Shown: positions 17,784 through 27,000, numbered from the stretch's first letter. The stretch: 64,000 nucleotides of DNA from Streptomyces lincolnensis (GCF_021173675.1 NZ_JAIHON010000001.1:744001-808000), one strand, 5' to 3'. The notes: generated by a model not told the origin, from the letters alone. Made by a program: numbers and translations.

Positions 17784-19033
17784 CACAGGTCTCCGAACGT
17801 CAGCCGGGCCACCCACTTGGTGTTGAGCACACCGGGCGCCGCGGGCACGATGATCCGGGCCGGGTGCCCGTGATCGGGGGTCAGGTCCTCGCCGTTGACG
17901 AACAGGGCGAGCAGGGAACGCGGGTCGGCGACCTGGTTGGCGCGCAGGGCGGCCCGCCGGAACGCGCCACGCCGTTGCAGCGACTCCACGAGGACGTCCG
18001 GCGGATCGCCCTCGTACCCGACGAGTGCCGCGAGGTCCCGCAGCCGCACCCCGCGCCACCACTGGTCGGACGTGGACCAGCCCTCCACGCAGGCGATGGG
18101 CAACGCGGCGCTGTGCAGGGGAAGCCGCAGCAGGTCGGCCCGGCTCAGCCGGACGGTCCCGCCGCGCCCCGTCACCACCAGCCGCCACGCCTCCTCGCCC
18201 GTCTCGGCCGGATCGATCCCGGCGTACGCGGCCGTCTTGTTGATCTGGAAGGCGCCCGGCCCCGAACCGGGTTCGGCACCGCCGTGCGGGGCGAGGAGGG
18301 CGGTCCTGCGCAGCACGCCGTCGAAGCTCTGCCCGGCCGTGGTGAGGAACAGCAGCAGCGACCCGCCCCCGACGAACCACAGCGCCCCGCGCCGCGAGAC
18401 CGTCGGCTCGGCGGGAGCCGGGGACACCGACTCCGTTCGCTCCTCCCGCAGATGCCGCAGATTGCGCCACGCGAGCGGCATCTTCAGCGCCGCGTGCACG
18501 ACGAAGGCGGTGAAGAACACCCACGCGCCGTAGAAGTGCAGCGGATAGAAGGAGCCCGGGAAGAGGTAGTCCAGCTGGACGTTGAGCAGGCCGGTCACGA
18601 ACTCGAACAGCGCGCCTCCCACGAGCAGCAGCAGCGAGATCCGCTCCAGCGCGTGCGCGAGGGACCGCGCCGGCGGCAGCGTGAACAGTTTCGGCGCGAC
18701 CGACCAGAGCTTGGCCAGCAGGACGGGGACGAGGGTGATGCCGAGGGTGACGTGGACGCCCTGGTTCAGCCGGTACAGCCAGTGCGGGTCGGTCGGCCAG
18801 GAGAACAGGTAGAAGCCGAGGATCCCCTTGTCCGGCGTCTTGTCGTTCACCGGCGACAGGTCGGGGTTGTAGGCGGCGTACGACAGCAGCCCCGTCACGA
18901 ACAGCAGGGTCATCCCGCCGAGGAGGACGACCCCGAGGACCGAGGTGAACCAGGGCCCGCGCAACGGACTGCGCCAGAAGCCAGGAGAAAAGGGAGAGAG
19001 GGGAGAGACCAAGGTGCGGGAAGACCGTGCCAT
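17783..19033 (-). CDS. Membrane-anchored molybdopterin-dependent oxidoreductase
   Basis: This is a 416-residue fusion. Residues about 25-190 form four or five membrane helices with His residues in helix-like positions (NQGVHVTLG, PLHFYGAWVFF, FVVHAALKM), resembling a b-type cytochrome. After a second anchor near 215-233 comes an extracytoplasmic sulphite-oxidase-type molybdopterin domain. Its Mo ligand is Cys315 in LPIACVEGWS, and it ends with DHGHPARIIVPAAPG and TKWVARL. It may reduce or oxidise an extracellular substrate with electrons passing through the cytochrome part. The start is ATG 19033; it is divergent from the membrane protein at 19148. Confidence 0.87.
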   Translation of the reverse strand: MARSSRTLVSPLSPFSPGFWRSPLRGPWFTSVLGVVLLGGMTLLFVTGLLSYAAYNPDLSPVNDKTPDKGILGFYLFSWPTDPHWLYRLNQGVHVTLGITLVPVLLAKLWSVAPKLFTLPPARSLAHALERISLLLLVGGALFEFVTGLLNVQLDYLFPGSFYPLHFYGAWVFFTAFVVHAALKMPLAWRNLRHLREERTESVSPAPAEPTVSRRGALWFVGGGSLLLFLTTAGQSFDGVLRRTALLAPHGGAEPGSGPGAFQINKTAAYAGIDPAETGEEAWRLVVTGRGGTVRLSRADLLRLPLHSAALPIACVEGWSTSDQWWRGVRLRDLAALVGYEGDPPDVLVESLQRRGAFRRAALRANQVADPRSLLALFVNGEDLTPDHGHPARIIVPAAPGVLNTKWVARLTFGDL

Positions 19034-19147
19034 GCCCCGACCGTAGGCCCGCCCCGGCCCGGAAACCGGTCCGCGAACCATGACGAAACTCTGACGTCCG
19101 CGCACGTCAGCCGTCCGGAGGAGACTTCCCGGCCTAGCGTCTGCGGT

Positions 19148-20470
19148 GTGAACCGCCACCTCCTGCGTGATCTGTCCGCGGCCGCCGTCGCCGCGCTCCT
19201 GGTCCTGACGGCCGTCCTGGTGGGCCGGGCGATCGAGCACCGGGACGGCTCGCTGCGCGTCGGCCGGCCGCCCCTGCTGGCGACCTGGGACCCGCACGTC
19301 GGCCCCGGCACCCCGGCCGCGCTCGTCGTCGCGGTCGCCGTGGTGGCGTACGGCCCCGCCCTCGCCGCCCGCCTGCCCTGGCGCCCGCTGCTGCTCGCCG
19401 TCTGGGGCGCCGGCCTGGCCTGGACATGGTCCCTGGCCCTGGTGGACGGCTGGCACCGGGGCATCGCCGAGCAGCTGACGACCAAGAGCGAGTACCTGCC
19501 GGTCGTCGGCCGCTTCCACGACATCCCGGCGGCCCTGCGGGACTTCTCCGGGCACATCCTGATCGACGCGCCCGACAACTGGCCCGCCCATGTCGCCGGG
19601 CATCCCCCGGGCGCCACCCTCACCTTCGTCCTCCTCGACCGGGTCGGCCTGGGCGGCGGGGGCTGGGCGGGGGTCTTCTGCATCACGCTCGGCACGACGG
19701 CCGCGGTCGCGGTCCTGATCACCGTACGGACCCTGGCGGACGAGTCACTCGCCCGCCGCGCCGCGCCCTTCCTGGTCCTGGCCCCGGCCGCCGTCTGGGT
19801 GGGCACCTCCGCCGACGGGTACTTCGCGGCCGTCGCCGCCTGGGCGGTCGCCCTGCTCGCCCTCGCGGTGCGCGGACACCGCCCGGGGTGGACCGGCTTC
19901 GCGTCCGGGCTGCTGTTCGGCCTGACCGTCTACCTGTCGTACGGCCTCACGCTGATGGCGACGCTCGCGGGCGCCGTCCTGCTGCTGGGCTCCCGCCGCC
20001 CCCTCCCCTTCGCACTGGCCGGTTTCGCGGTCGTACCGGTGCTGTTCACCGCGTACGGCTTCGACTGGTGGGAGGCGTACCGGCTGCTGGTGACCCGCTA
20101 CCACCAGGGGGCGGGCGGGGTCCGGCCGTACGGCTACTGGGTGTGGGCGAATCTGGCGTGCACGGTGGTCATCGTCGGCCCGGCGACGGTGGCGGGGCTG
20201 CGGCGGACCGGCGTGATGCTCGTCCGCCGGGGGCGGAACCATGGCCCCCGGCATGACCTCCGGCTCGCCGTGCTCGTGCTCGCCGCGCTGCTCGCCCTGC
20301 TCGTCGCCGACCTGTCCGGCATGAGCAAGGCGGAGACGGAACGCATCTGGCTGCCGTTCGCGGTGTGGCTGCTGCCCGCCTGCGCGTGGCTGACAGGGGC
20401 GCGGGGGTGGTTGGCGGGGCAGGCCGTGCTGGCACTACTGGTCAACCACTTGTTGCTGACGGGCTGGTGA
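19148..20470 (+). CDS. Polytopic membrane protein, GT-C glycosyltransferase-like
   Basis: This is a 440-residue protein with a GTG start and about ten to twelve hydrophobic helices (for example VAALLVLTAVLVGRAIE, ALVVAVAVVAYGPALAA, WLPFAVWLLPACAWLTG). Large loops contain GHILIDAPDNWPAHVAGHPPG and TSADGYFAAVAAW. The layout resembles polyprenol-sugar-dependent GT-C mannosyl- or arabinosyltransferases, but no catalytic motif is certain. The neighbouring GT2 and epimerase genes are consistent with cell-envelope sugar work. Its stop is eight bases from the opposing siderophore-binding gene. Confidence 0.72.
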   Translation: MNRHLLRDLSAAAVAALLVLTAVLVGRAIEHRDGSLRVGRPPLLATWDPHVGPGTPAALVVAVAVVAYGPALAARLPWRPLLLAVWGAGLAWTWSLALVDGWHRGIAEQLTTKSEYLPVVGRFHDIPAALRDFSGHILIDAPDNWPAHVAGHPPGATLTFVLLDRVGLGGGGWAGVFCITLGTTAAVAVLITVRTLADESLARRAAPFLVLAPAAVWVGTSADGYFAAVAAWAVALLALAVRGHRPGWTGFASGLLFGLTVYLSYGLTLMATLAGAVLLLGSRRPLPFALAGFAVVPVLFTAYGFDWWEAYRLLVTRYHQGAGGVRPYGYWVWANLACTVVIVGPATVAGLRRTGVMLVRRGRNHGPRHDLRLAVLVLAALLALLVADLSGMSKAETERIWLPFAVWLLPACAWLTGARGWLAGQAVLALLVNHLLLTGW

Positions 20471-20477
20471 CGTCCCG

Positions 20478-21512
20478 TCAGACCTTCAGCCGCTTCGACT
20501 TGCGCACGGCCGCCGCCAGTTGTTCGAGAACCGGCACATAGCCGGCGTAGCTGTAGCGCTCCTCCATCGACCAGGGCACCGTCTGTGCCGCCTTGACGGC
20601 GGGGAGTTGGCGCCAGGTGGACTTCTTGGCGAGCTGCTCGGGGGTCATGGCGTTGGCGCGGTTGTCCACGAGGATGAGGTCGGCGTGGTACTTGTCGGCG
20701 TTCTCCCAGCTGAGGAACTCCCAGAAACCCCACTCGTCGCTCTTCTCGCCCTCGACGAACTCGACGCCGAGATCCTTGAAGTAGGCGAGGTCGCAGTAGG
20801 AGTCGGGGACGGCGACGTACATGTTCTCCGCGTCGCCGGTCATGGCCATCACCTTCAGGCCCTTGTTGGCGCGGGCGGCCGTACGCAGGGTCTCGGCGGC
20901 CTCCTGGAAGCGGGTCCTGGCGTCGGTGGCCTTCTTCGTACCCAGGTCGGCGCCGAGGGACCGGGCGAGTTCGGCGGTGCGCCGGAGCGGGTCGAGCAGG
21001 GAGGTGCGGGCGACGCTGATGCCGACGGTGGGGGCGAGGGCCTCGACCTTCTTGACACTCTCCGCCGGGACGTACCAGAGGTCGGGCGCCGGGAACATGT
21101 TGCTGATCAGCAGATCGGGCTTGAGGGCGGCGTACTGCTCGATGTTGAACTGGCCCCACTCGGTGCCGACGCTGGTCAGCTTCGACACGTCCATGTCGCC
21201 GGCCTGCGGGTTGGGCCGGCCCCCGATCGGCTTGCTGGGGCCGAAGATGCCGGTGCACTCGATGCCGTAGTCGTACAGGGCGGCGGCGGTGCTGACGAAC
21301 GCGACCAGCCGCTCCGGCCTGCGGTCGGCCTTCACCGTACGGCCGCGGTCGTCCTTGAACGACCACGGACCGCTGCTCGGACTCGCCACGGCCGCCGTGG
21401 GGTCGTCGTCATCGCCGCACGCGGCCAGCAGCGGGGCGAGCGCGAGGGCGCCGCCCGCCGTGAGCAGGCGACGGCGGGAGGGTCCGGACCGGCCGGAAAC
21501 TGCGGTTGACAT
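20478..21512 (-). CDS. Iron-siderophore ABC transporter substrate-binding lipoprotein
   Basis: This is a 344-residue protein. The N-terminus is a twin-arginine-type lipoprotein signal: SRRRLLTAGG, then LAPLLAACGDD with the lipobox Cys near 32. The mature part is a class III periplasmic-binding fold (RPERLVAFVSTAAALYDYGIE, ALKPDLLISNM, DLILVDNRANAM) of the FepB/FhuD type. It has no permease or ATPase beside it, so it must deliver to components encoded elsewhere. An iron-box sequence abuts the start codon, so expression should be repressed by DmdR/IdeR with iron. Confidence 0.88.
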   Translation of the reverse strand: MSTAVSGRSGPSRRRLLTAGGALALAPLLAACGDDDDPTAAVASPSSGPWSFKDDRGRTVKADRRPERLVAFVSTAAALYDYGIECTGIFGPSKPIGGRPNPQAGDMDVSKLTSVGTEWGQFNIEQYAALKPDLLISNMFPAPDLWYVPAESVKKVEALAPTVGISVARTSLLDPLRRTAELARSLGADLGTKKATDARTRFQEAAETLRTAARANKGLKVMAMTGDAENMYVAVPDSYCDLAYFKDLGVEFVEGEKSDEWGFWEFLSWENADKYHADLILVDNRANAMTPEQLAKKSTWRQLPAVKAAQTVPWSMEERYSYAGYVPVLEQLAAAVRKSKRLKV

Positions 21513-21530
21513 AAGGGGAGGCTAACCTAA
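21512..21530 (-). promoter_or_regulatory. DmdR/IdeR iron box overlapping the siderophore-binding gene start
   Basis: Read on the minus strand the 19-mer begins TTAGGTTAGCCT and matches the actinobacterial iron-box consensus TTAGGTTAGGCTAACCTAA at 15 of 19 positions, with one half perfect. It touches the A of the ATG. No Shine-Dalgarno sequence is present before the start, and a TANNNT hexamer (TAGCCT) lies 12-7 bases before the ATG, so the transcript may be leaderless. Confidence 0.75.
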
Positions 21531-21582
21531 GTAACTCTTGTGAGGAACTCCGCCTCCGGACGGGACCGGGGCCCGCGCGCTC

Positions 21583-23136
21583 TCACGTCGTGGCACGTAC
21601 CCGCTTTCCCGACTCCAGCTGAGCGGTCGTCTCCAGGAGGGACACGGTGAAGGAGTGCCGGGGGGCCGTCAGGATCTGCCGTGCCGGGCCCTGTTCGACG
21701 AGTTCGCCCGCGTCCAGCACGGCGATGCGGTGGGCGAGCCGCGCGGTGTCCAGGTCATGGGTGATCAGGACGAGGGAGAGGTCCTCGCGCTCGCCCACCA
21801 GCTCGCCGAGGAGCTCCAGGATGCCGCGCCGGGTGACCGTGTCGAGACCGGAGGTGATCTCGTCGCAGATCAGCACCCGGGGGCGGGCGAGCAGCGCGCG
21901 GGCCAGGGCGGCCCGCTGGAGTTCGCCGCCGGAGAGCGCTCCGGGCCGGCGGTGGACCAGGTCGCCCGTGAGGCCCAGCCGGGCCAGGGTGGCCGACGCC
22001 TTCTCCACGGCCGCCCGTTCGTCGGTGCCGCGCAGCCGGACCGCCGTGCGGGCGACCTGGTCCAGGACGGGCCGGTGCTCGTCGAAGGCGGCCCGCGCGT
22101 CCTGGAACACGTACTGCACGGCGGCGAGTTGGGCGCGGGAACGCCGGCGCAGACTGCGCGGCAGCGCGACGCCGTCCAGCAGGACCTCGCCGTCGTGGTC
22201 GCGGTGCAGTCCCGCCACACACCGCGCGAGGGTGGTCTTGCCGCTGCCCGAACGGCCCACGACGGCCAGGCACTCACCGGCGCGCAGGCTGAGACGCGGG
22301 GCGCGCAGGACCGTGGTACGGCCGTGCGTCGCCGTCATGTCCCGTACCTCCAGGACGGGTTGGCGTACCTCCGCGGGTCCCCGGGGTGCCGCCCGGTGCT
22401 CGTCCAGCAGGCGGCGGGTCCACTCGTGCCGGGGCGCGCTCCACAGCCGCGCCACCGGCCCCGACTCCACGACCCGGCCGGCGCGCATCACCAGCACCTC
22501 GTCGGCGAGCGAGCGGACGACATCGAGATCGTGGCTCAGCAGCACGACCGCGATCCCGCTCGCCGCGACCGCCGCCAGCTGGTCGACCAGCCCGCCCTTC
22601 GTCAACGCGTCCTGCCCGGTGGTGGGTTCGTCGGCGACGATGACACGGGCACCGAGGAGCAGGGCCTGAGCGAGCACCACACGCTGCTGCTGCCCGCCGG
22701 AGAGCTGATGCGGATACCGGCGCAACAGCGCCTCCCCGTCCGGCAGTTGCGCCGCCGCCAGCGCCTCTACGACCCGCTCACGGGCCGCCCTACGACGCCG
22801 GTCGCGGGGCAGGTCGCGGACCCGCCCGCGAGCGATGTCGCCCAGCAGCGCACCCACCCGGCGGGCCGGATTGAGCACAGCGGCGGGATGCTGCGGCACA
22901 TACCCGACCAGCCCGCCCCCACCCCGGTCCACCTCCCCCGTCACCCGCGCACCCACCGGATACTCCCCGAGCAACGCCAGCCCGGTCGTCGTCTTCCCGC
23001 TCCCGGACGCCCCGACCAAGGCGACCACCTTCCCGGCCCGAACCCGCAGATTCACCCCGTCGACAAGGGCCCGCCCTTCGACCTCGACCCGCAGATCACG
23101 CAGTTCGGCGACGACCGCATCTGTTTCTCGGCTCAT
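21583..23136 (-). CDS. Double ABC ATPase of a peptide/nickel/metallophore-type importer
   Basis: This 517-residue protein has two complete ABC domains. The first has GASGSGKTT, signature LSGGQQQRVVLAQ and Walker B VIVADEPTTGQD; the second, after about residue 265, has GRSGSGKTT, LSGGELQRAALAR and VLICDEITSGLD. It corresponds to a fusion of the OppD/OppF (or CntD/CntF) pair. Its ATG overlaps the stop of the preceding permease gene, and it is last of six genes transcribed from the Zur-like promoter near 28.35 kb. It powers the two permeases. The substrate may be a metal complex or peptide. Confidence 0.92.
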   Translation of the reverse strand: MSRETDAVVAELRDLRVEVEGRALVDGVNLRVRAGKVVALVGASGSGKTTTGLALLGEYPVGARVTGEVDRGGGGLVGYVPQHPAAVLNPARRVGALLGDIARGRVRDLPRDRRRRAARERVVEALAAAQLPDGEALLRRYPHQLSGGQQQRVVLAQALLLGARVIVADEPTTGQDALTKGGLVDQLAAVAASGIAVVLLSHDLDVVRSLADEVLVMRAGRVVESGPVARLWSAPRHEWTRRLLDEHRAAPRGPAEVRQPVLEVRDMTATHGRTTVLRAPRLSLRAGECLAVVGRSGSGKTTLARCVAGLHRDHDGEVLLDGVALPRSLRRRSRAQLAAVQYVFQDARAAFDEHRPVLDQVARTAVRLRGTDERAAVEKASATLARLGLTGDLVHRRPGALSGGELQRAALARALLARPRVLICDEITSGLDTVTRRGILELLGELVGEREDLSLVLITHDLDTARLAHRIAVLDAGELVEQGPARQILTAPRHSFTVSLLETTAQLESGKRVRATT

Positions 23137-24047
23137 GGAACTCGCCGTCCCTTCTCAAGAAACGGTTCGGCAGCGCCCCTAAAGGGGCGCGGGGAACTGC
23201 GCGACCAGCCACGAAGCAGCCGCAGACGCCAAAGCCCCCGCCGTGGCACTTCAGAAGGCGCTCCCAACACCGCGTCGAACAACAAATTCGTCCCAGTCGT
23301 CAACGCCACAATCAACACCGCCGGCACCACCACAGCCCACGGCTGCACCATCAACCCCGTCCGGTTCCGATCCACCATCACCGCCCAGTCCGCCGCATCC
23401 GGAGCCACCCCCACACCCAAGAACGCGGCCGTGGACACCAGATACAACACCCCGGTCAACCGGACACCCGCATCCGCGGCGAGCGTACGAACCGTGGCCC
23501 GGCCGACATAGCCGACGGCCACCCGCCACCACGTCTCCCCCTGCATCCGCAGCGCCTCCACCGCGGGCCGAGCCGCCGCCTCCCCCGCCGCGGCCCGGAC
23601 GATCCGCGCGGCGTCGGGGACGTTCACCAGTGCCACGAGGAGCGCGAGCCCCACCGCGCCCGGCGTGAACACGGACGCCACCAGCAGGATCAGCAGCAGG
23701 GACGGCACAGCGAGCAGTACGTCCAGCGGCCGCATCAGCAGCTCCTCCAGCCGCCGCGCACGCGTGACCGCGCTGACCAGTCCGACCGGCAGCGCGACGA
23801 GATAGGCGAGGGCGGTCGCGGCGAGCCCGGTCAACACGACCGTACGACCGCCGTGCAGCACCTGCTGCCAGACGTCCCGCCCCACGAAGTCGGTGCCCAG
23901 CCAGTGGCCGCCGCCCAGGGTGAAGGAGACAGAGCGGGGCCCGGGGTCACCGGCGAGGACCGGACCCAGGAGGGCGAGGGCGAGGGGGACGGCGACGATC
24001 ACCGCCCCCAGCAGGAAGCGGGACCCGGCCGGCGCCCGTGCCGTCAC
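23133..24047 (-). CDS. ABC transporter permease (DppC/NikC-like) with repeat-encoded tail
   Basis: This is a 304-residue permease with an N-terminal helix and four or five further helices. The conserved GTDFVGRDVWQQVLHGGRT and the EAA loop EALRMQGETWWRVAVGYV are typical of the DppC/OppC family. GTG at 24047 overlaps the previous stop (GTGA). The final 20 or so residues (after about RGLWRLRLL) are encoded by a dispersed Streptomyces repeat at 23174-23230 and are probably not part of the ancestral protein. The tail is Arg-rich and follows the last helix, so it may be tolerated. Confidence 0.9.
   Translation of the reverse strand: MTARAPAGSRFLLGAVIVAVPLALALLGPVLAGDPGPRSVSFTLGGGHWLGTDFVGRDVWQQVLHGGRTVVLTGLAATALAYLVALPVGLVSAVTRARRLEELLMRPLDVLLAVPSLLLILLVASVFTPGAVGLALLVALVNVPDAARIVRAAAGEAAARPAVEALRMQGETWWRVAVGYVGRATVRTLAADAGVRLTGVLYLVSTAAFLGVGVAPDAADWAVMVDRNRTGLMVQPWAVVVPAVLIVALTTGTNLLFDAVLGAPSEVPRRGLWRLRLLRGWSRSSPRPFRGAAEPFLEKGRRVP
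23174..23230. repeat. Dispersed Streptomyces repeat, copy A
   Basis: This element opens with the self-complementary GCCCCTAAAGGGGC, followed by the 20-base core GGGGCGCGGGGAACTGCGCG (23184-23203) and a tail reading ACCAGCCACGAAGCAGCCGCAG. The same core is at 35375 and 41877. Here it encodes the C-terminus of a permease. Confidence 0.85.
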
Positions 24048-25003
24048 GCCGCCACCCCCGCCCTCGGCGTCAGCCGGTACGCCACCACGTCCGCGCCCAG
24101 ATTCAGTACGACGGTCAGGACGCCGAACACCACCGCGAGCCCCTGCACCACCGGCACGTCCCGCTCGGCGACCGCGTTGAGCAGGACCGTGCCGAGTCCG
24201 GGGATCACGAAGAGCGCCTCCACGACGATCACCCCGCACAGCAACCAGTCGACGGTACGGGCGAGTTGCTGGGCGGCCGGGGCGAGGGCGTTGGGCAGGG
24301 CGTGGGCGTAGCGGACCCGGGCGCCGGGGACGCCGTAGCGGCGGGCGTGGGCGGTGTAGGGCGCGGCGAGCGCGTCGATCATGCCGGCGCGGACCAGGCG
24401 GGACAGGGAGCAGACCGGGCGGGCCAGCAGGACCAGGACGGGCAGGACGAGGGCGGCCGGGTGGGCGAGCAGGTCCGTGCCGTAGCCCACCGCCGTCGGC
24501 GGGAACCAGGCCAGTTTCAGCGCGAAGACGGTCACCAGCAGCACTCCGAGGGCGAACTCGGGGACCGCGTAGACGGCGAGCGTCACGGAGCTGACCAGCC
24601 GGTCGAGGAGCCGCCCCTCGTGGCGGGCGGCGAGCACGCCGAGTCCGAGGCCGAGCGGGAGGAGCAGGGCCAGTGTCAGCGCGGCCAGCAGCAGGCTCGG
24701 CCCGAAGCCGTCGGCGATGTACCGCGCCACCGGGCGGCCGGAGGCCAGCGAGGCGCCGAAGTCGCCGTGCAGCAGGCCCGTCGCCCAGTCGGCCAGCCGT
24801 TCGTACGCCGGCCGGTCCAGGTCCATGGCCTCGCGGATCGCCGCGATACGCGCCGGGTCGGGCTGGTCGCCCGCGAGTGCCACCGCGGCGTCGCCCGGCA
24901 GCGCCTCGGTGAGCGCGAAGACCAGCAGCACGACGGCCACGGTCTGCGCGATCCCGAGGAGCAGCCGCCGGGCGACGAAGGAGCGCAGGCCGCTCTCCCT
25001 CAC
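24044..25003 (-). CDS. ABC transporter permease (DppB/NikB-like)
   Basis: This is a 319-residue permease with six helices. The N-terminal FVARRLLLGIAQTVAVVLLVFALTEALPGD is the classic DppB/NikB opening, and the EAA-type loop (TAHARRYGVPGARVRYAHALPNAL) lies about two thirds along. GTG at 25003 overlaps the stop of the binding-protein gene. With the next gene it makes the heterodimeric membrane channel for the family 5 binding protein. Confidence 0.92.
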   Translation of the reverse strand: MRESGLRSFVARRLLLGIAQTVAVVLLVFALTEALPGDAAVALAGDQPDPARIAAIREAMDLDRPAYERLADWATGLLHGDFGASLASGRPVARYIADGFGPSLLLAALTLALLLPLGLGLGVLAARHEGRLLDRLVSSVTLAVYAVPEFALGVLLVTVFALKLAWFPPTAVGYGTDLLAHPAALVLPVLVLLARPVCSLSRLVRAGMIDALAAPYTAHARRYGVPGARVRYAHALPNALAPAAQQLARTVDWLLCGVIVVEALFVIPGLGTVLLNAVAERDVPVVQGLAVVFGVLTVVLNLGADVVAYRLTPRAGVAA

Positions 25004-26574
25004 GCCAGCCACACCTTGTCGAAACGGGCCCAGTCCAGGGAGTTGGCGGGCGCCTTGGTCGCGACTCCCCTGACATTGCGGGCCGTTCCGAGGATCCAGT
25101 CGGCGAAGCCCCAGACGAGGAAGCCGCCCTCGGCGTACAGGCGCCGCTGCATCCGCTCGTAGACCGCGGCCCGTTGAGTCCTGTCGCGGGTGGACTGGGC
25201 CTGTTGGTAGAGGGCGTCGAAGTCCTTGTGCCGCCACTTGGTGGCGTTGGTGGTGGAGTCGGTGAGCAGGCGCTGGGAGATGTGGGCCTCGATGGGCATG
25301 GCACCGGAGCGATAGCAGCACAGAGTGCCGTTGTCGAGGATGTCGCTCCAGTAGGAGTCCTTGCTGCCCATCTTCACGTCGATGGTGACGCCCGCCTTGG
25401 CGGCCTGGTCGCGGAAGATGCCGGCGGCCTCGGTGAACCCGGCGGCGACGGCCGAGGTGTTGAGGGTGACCTTGAGGTTCTCGGCGCCGGCCTGCTGGAG
25501 CAGGGCGCGGGCCCGGTCGAGGTCCTGGGCGCGCTGCGGGAGATCGGCGGCGTAGTACTCGTAGCCCTTGCCGAACAGGTCGTTGCCGACCTCGCCCGCG
25601 CCGGACAGGGCGCCGTCGACCAGCTCCTGGCGGTCGGCGATGAGGAAGAACGCCTCGCGCACCCGCTTGTCGTCGAAGGGAGCCCGGTCGGTCTTCATGC
25701 AGAACGCCTGCATGGCGCTGTTGCGCAGCCGCACGATCTCTATCCGGCCCTTGCCCTCGTGGGCGCGGGCGGTGGTGGGGTTGAGCTCGTGGGCGTACTC
25801 GACCTGGCCGCCGAGGAGGGCGTTGACGCGGGCGGACTCCTCGTTGGCGACGACGAACTCCAGCTCGTCGAGGTGGGGGGCGCCGTCCCAGTAGGCGTCG
25901 TTGCGGCGGAAGACGGCGGAGCGGCCGGGCGCGAAGGAGACGAAGCGGAAGGGGCCGGAGCCGACCGGCGCGGTGTCGAAGTCCTTCGCTCCCGAGGGGA
26001 TTATGTACGCCCCGAACGCGGCCAGCACGTTGGGGAATTCGGCGGTCGGCCGCTTGAGGACGAACTCGATGCTCCGCTCGCCCGTGGCGCGGCTGGCGTC
26101 GAGGTCGATGGGTTCCAGGGAGGCCTTGGCGCGAAAGGCCTGCTTCGGGTCGGCGATCCGGCGGTAGCTGTGGAGGACGTCCTCGGCGGTGACCGGTCTG
26201 CCGTCGTGGAAGGTGGCCGCGCGCAGGGTGACCCGCCAGCGGGCCAGGGTCTTGTCGGCCTCCCACCCGGTGGCGAGGCGGGGCTCGGCGGACAGGTCGT
26301 CGCCGTGGTCGGCGAGCTTGTCGTAGAGGGCCTTGGCGCGGGCCACGTCGGCGAACAGGTTGGCCAGGTGCGGGTCGAGGGTCTCGCTGGCCCCGCCTCC
26401 GGCGAACGCGGCGCGCAGCCGGCCACCGCGCTTCGGGGTACCGCCGTCGCCGCCGTCACCGCCGTCCGCCGTGTCTTCCGTGCCGCCTCCGCAGCCGACA
26501 AGGGTGAGGGCGGCGGCGCCGGTGGTGGCGGCGAGGAAGCCGCGGCGGCGCAGGCCGGGAATGCGTTCGTACAT
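25000..26574 (-). CDS. Family 5 solute-binding lipoprotein
   Basis: This is a 524-residue protein. The signal has LRRRGFLAATTGAAALTLVGCGGG, a Tat-type lipoprotein signal with lipobox Cys at about 28. The mature protein is SBP_bac_5: TLDPHLANLF, ATFHDGRPVTAEDVLHSYRRI, VGSGPFRFVSFAPG and FDDKRVREAFFLIADRQELVDG. The family binds peptides, nickel complexes, opines and metallophores. It follows the unknown 133-residue gene by 24 bases and is third in the Zur-box operon, which favours a metal-complex ligand; a peptide ligand is not excluded. Confidence 0.92.
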   Translation of the reverse strand: MYERIPGLRRRGFLAATTGAAALTLVGCGGGTEDTADGGDGGDGGTPKRGGRLRAAFAGGGASETLDPHLANLFADVARAKALYDKLADHGDDLSAEPRLATGWEADKTLARWRVTLRAATFHDGRPVTAEDVLHSYRRIADPKQAFRAKASLEPIDLDASRATGERSIEFVLKRPTAEFPNVLAAFGAYIIPSGAKDFDTAPVGSGPFRFVSFAPGRSAVFRRNDAYWDGAPHLDELEFVVANEESARVNALLGGQVEYAHELNPTTARAHEGKGRIEIVRLRNSAMQAFCMKTDRAPFDDKRVREAFFLIADRQELVDGALSGAGEVGNDLFGKGYEYYAADLPQRAQDLDRARALLQQAGAENLKVTLNTSAVAAGFTEAAGIFRDQAAKAGVTIDVKMGSKDSYWSDILDNGTLCCYRSGAMPIEAHISQRLLTDSTTNATKWRHKDFDALYQQAQSTRDRTQRAAVYERMQRRLYAEGGFLVWGFADWILGTARNVRGVATKAPANSLDWARFDKVWLA

Positions 26575-26598
26575 GACTGGTCCTTGGGGTGTGTCGGG

Positions 26599-27000
26599 TC
26601 AGCGGGTGGTGTGCGGGCGGGCCACGAGCCGCGGGCGGTGCCCGTCGACCGTCGCGCCGGAGGCGAGGAAGCCGTCGAACCGGCAGCCGGTTTGGCGGTA
26701 CGACAGGGAGCCGTCCGGGCAGACCACCGCGCCGAACCCGGACGGACCGACGCCGAAGCCGCGCAGCCCGACCCGGACTTCCGTGGCCCCTGGGTGCCGG
26801 GCGGGGGCGTGCGCGGGCAGCGTCCCGGTCGGGTCGGCGCCGGTGACCGTACGGCCCCGGGCGTACCGGTGGGTGCCGCAGTCCCCGTCGAGGACGCGCG
26901 CGCCGGTGCCGTGGCGGCGCGGGCGGTGCTCGGCCCAGCGACCGGGCAGGCGTTCGGCGTCGGGGAAGCGCGCCTCCGGCAGCCAGAGGTCGCCGTTCAT
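26599..27000 (-). CDS. Conserved-looking protein of unknown function in metallophore-type operon
   Basis: The ATG at 27000 overlaps the MFS stop (ATGA) and the 133-codon frame leads directly into the binding-protein gene. The product is hydrophilic, lacks signal or membrane segments, and contains Gly/Arg/Asp-rich sequence such as LDGDCGTHRYARGRTV and VRVGLRGFGVGPSGFGAVV, with Cys near 42, 95 and 106. No family is recognised. Position between the exporter-like MFS gene and the importer suggests a role in handling the transported compound or metal; this is inference only. Confidence 0.65.
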   Translation of the reverse strand: MNGDLWLPEARFPDAERLPGRWAEHRPRRHGTGARVLDGDCGTHRYARGRTVTGADPTGTLPAHAPARHPGATEVRVGLRGFGVGPSGFGAVVCPDGSLSYRQTGCRFDGFLASGATVDGHRPRLVARPHTTR

